From the NCBI GenBank assembly GCA_041744735.1, contig JBGTKH010000387.1:1-43498 (forward strand): DNA of 43,498 nucleotides, given 5' to 3'. Source of the DNA: JBGTKH01 sp041744735. Its GTDB lineage: Bacteria; Planctomycetota; Planctomycetia; Pirellulales; Pirellulaceae. Numbering within the stretch: the stretch's first letter is position 1; each line of letters begins with the position of its first letter. Below, one piece after another: positions 42,350-43,498 of this stretch. A program made the position numbers and the translations under genes. The notes beneath the pieces are model-generated. The model was not told the origin of the DNA. It was given only the letters and a program-made list of their open reading frames with translations, and made no database searches.

Positions 42350-43447
42350 TTAATCGTCTTCCATAATTCGGGCATAAAGATCCTTCGTCGACATGCGTTG
42401 ATCGGCACCGAAATCCCTCGCAACTTTCTTGCATATTTCTAAAGCACCACCTCTTCCGCTAAAACCCTTGAAATCTCCACCATTTGACCAGTCCCAGGCC
42501 TTCCCTGATTTCAAAATACGCAACATGTCCTCGATCTTGTACTGATCAGTCAGCAACACCTTGTCGATCACCACAGCGCCAATGAAGCACACGGCCCACA
42601 GACCGGCACCTCGTAACACGATGTACTCCCGTGGATTGGACCACGCCTTTGGCTGCCATCTTTTCATTGCCGAGAAGAAATTCCTTATGAGCCGAAATTG
42701 GGCATCCGCGTCAGGAACCAGAGGGAGCTGTGACGATTTTGAAAGCAAATATGTGACTCCCGTCCGCAGGGAACGAAGCGGGATGTCTACAGTCGGCGAT
42801 TTTTTCCCACCTTCGAACACCCGTTCGTAAAGCGGGCTTTTCGGATCCCGTCCGAGTTGTTGGGCAATGTAAAGGTCAGGGGAATTGCGTTTAAGCGTTT
42901 CTTCAGGAGTAAGCCGAATTTCAATATTGTCCAAATGACTTGTGTTCATTGCCTTTTGATTATCGTTGATATCCCTGAATAGCACGATTTCTTCTTCTTG
43001 CGTCAGTCCATACGCCATGCAAAACGACACAGTTTTGTCGATCGCAGGAAAATCAGGACTATCACCGTCTGCGTAATGCAACCGATGGTTCCCGTCGATT
43101 CGCGAAATTGCGATACGAACTCTTCCCTTTCGGTTCGTCGCATTAAGATCAATTTCGAGGATTCCAACGTCATTCAAGGACTTGCTTGGAATAAACTCGG
43201 CAATATTCTTCATACGCGCACACAAGAATACCTCAGGCCAAAATGCGAAGTCCCGCGTTTTGACGTATTCATAGGCGTCTTTTGCATGCTTTGGACTTAA
43301 ATCTCGCTGCGTACCTTTGGGATTGAGTTGCTGATCATAAATGTCCGCCTTGGAAATACTGGCCAAGTCGCAGAGTTTGGCATATCCCCTGTATACTGTG
43401 ACGCCAAGAACAACACCCCGTATAACCGGAATGCGCAGCTTTCGCAT
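42350..43447 (-). CDS. DGQHR-domain protein (DndB-like)
   Basis: 365 residues from ATG 43447. The N-terminal part ends in the motif ISRIDGNHRLHYADGDSPDF, a variant of DGQHR (here DGNHR), followed by IVLFRDINDNQKAMNTSHLD, the second conserved block of the family. The C-terminal half is helical with no nuclease motif. DGQHR proteins include DndB, the regulator of phosphorothioate DNA modification, and relatives in other defence contexts; the fold is related to ParB-like domains. No dnd genes are in the window; partners would lie further right. Its lower GC content than the housekeeping genes suggests transfer. Confidence 0.75.
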   Translation of the reverse strand: MRKLRIPVIRGVVLGVTVYRGYAKLCDLASISKADIYDQQLNPKGTQRDLSPKHAKDAYEYVKTRDFAFWPEVFLCARMKNIAEFIPSKSLNDVGILEIDLNATNRKGRVRIAISRIDGNHRLHYADGDSPDFPAIDKTVSFCMAYGLTQEEEIVLFRDINDNQKAMNTSHLDNIEIRLTPEETLKRNSPDLYIAQQLGRDPKSPLYERVFEGGKKSPTVDIPLRSLRTGVTYLLSKSSQLPLVPDADAQFRLIRNFFSAMKRWQPKAWSNPREYIVLRGAGLWAVCFIGAVVIDKVLLTDQYKIEDMLRILKSGKAWDWSNGGDFKGFSGRGGALEICKKVARDFGADQRMSTKDLYARIMEDD

Positions 43448-43498
43448 CGTACTTTTAGGTCACGGCCAACTCGCACTTTGGGCAATCTAGGCTAGAGC

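Noticed and set aside
43297..43485. 62-codon minus-strand frame at the right end
   Set aside because: Overlaps the DGQHR gene start in another frame, no family.

Overview
The window looks like a chromosomal segment of a member of the Planctomycetota, probably of the Pirellulales/Pirellula type. Pointers are the C-terminal end of a planctomycete-style cytochrome-like protein at the left edge, ASPIC/UnbV (CRTAC-type) lipoproteins paired with a TPR protein, a DUF5117-type zinc metalloprotease, two GroEL paralogues, few clear Shine-Dalgarno sites with several GTG/TTG starts, and many different palindromic repeats between genes. The assignment rests on gene content only. No rRNA, tRNA or CRISPR array was found.

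Layout. 1-13.4 kb is ordinary chromosome: a cytochrome-like C-terminus, two overlapping small unknown genes, an APH-fold phosphotransferase, a large secreted metalloprotease, a PII protein with a small receiver-like protein, a polytopic membrane protein, and an ASPIC lipoprotein / TPR / ASPIC lipoprotein operon. 13.4-21.1 kb is a defence-type island. It holds a PIN toxin-antitoxin pair, then a tight five-gene operon: 5-methylcytosine methyltransferase, phosphoribosyltransferase-like protein, STAND/ORC-type P-loop ATPase, a two-lobed Rossmann-like protein of unknown family, and an endonuclease III-type DNA glycosylase. Remains of a TIR gene (frameshifted, with an inverted piece) and of a YoeB-like toxin follow. 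21.2-27.7 kb is a chaperone block on the minus strand: groEL1, groES, groEL2, dnaJ, grpE, an FmdB-type zinc ribbon and yacG. 28.1-37.9 kb is housekeeping: a receiver/HD-GYP protein, a POT peptide transporter, PurU, a YkgJ-type cysteine-cluster protein, a DegT aminotransferase, and a sugar-acid operon (2-keto-3-deoxygluconate kinase-like, 6-phosphogluconate dehydrogenase, SDR). 37.9-43.5 kb is a second accessory zone with intact and broken toxin-antitoxin modules, remnants of retropepsin-like genes, an 82-base direct repeat and a DGQHR/DndB-like protein.

The best candidate for an undescribed system is the operon at 14312-20176. The first four genes are joined by three consecutive ATGA/GTGA stop-start overlaps and the fifth starts 12 bases later, so they are very likely co-translated. 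The methyltransferase could mark self DNA. The ATPase, phosphoribosyltransferase and two-lobed Rossmann protein could form a sensing and signalling core. The glycosylase could either repair T:G mismatches from 5mC deamination or act as a nuclease-like effector. These roles are inferences. A second theme is palindromic repeats: at least nine different families lie between genes, one pair shows compensatory base changes, and one appears to have entered the 5' end of a lipoprotein gene in frame.
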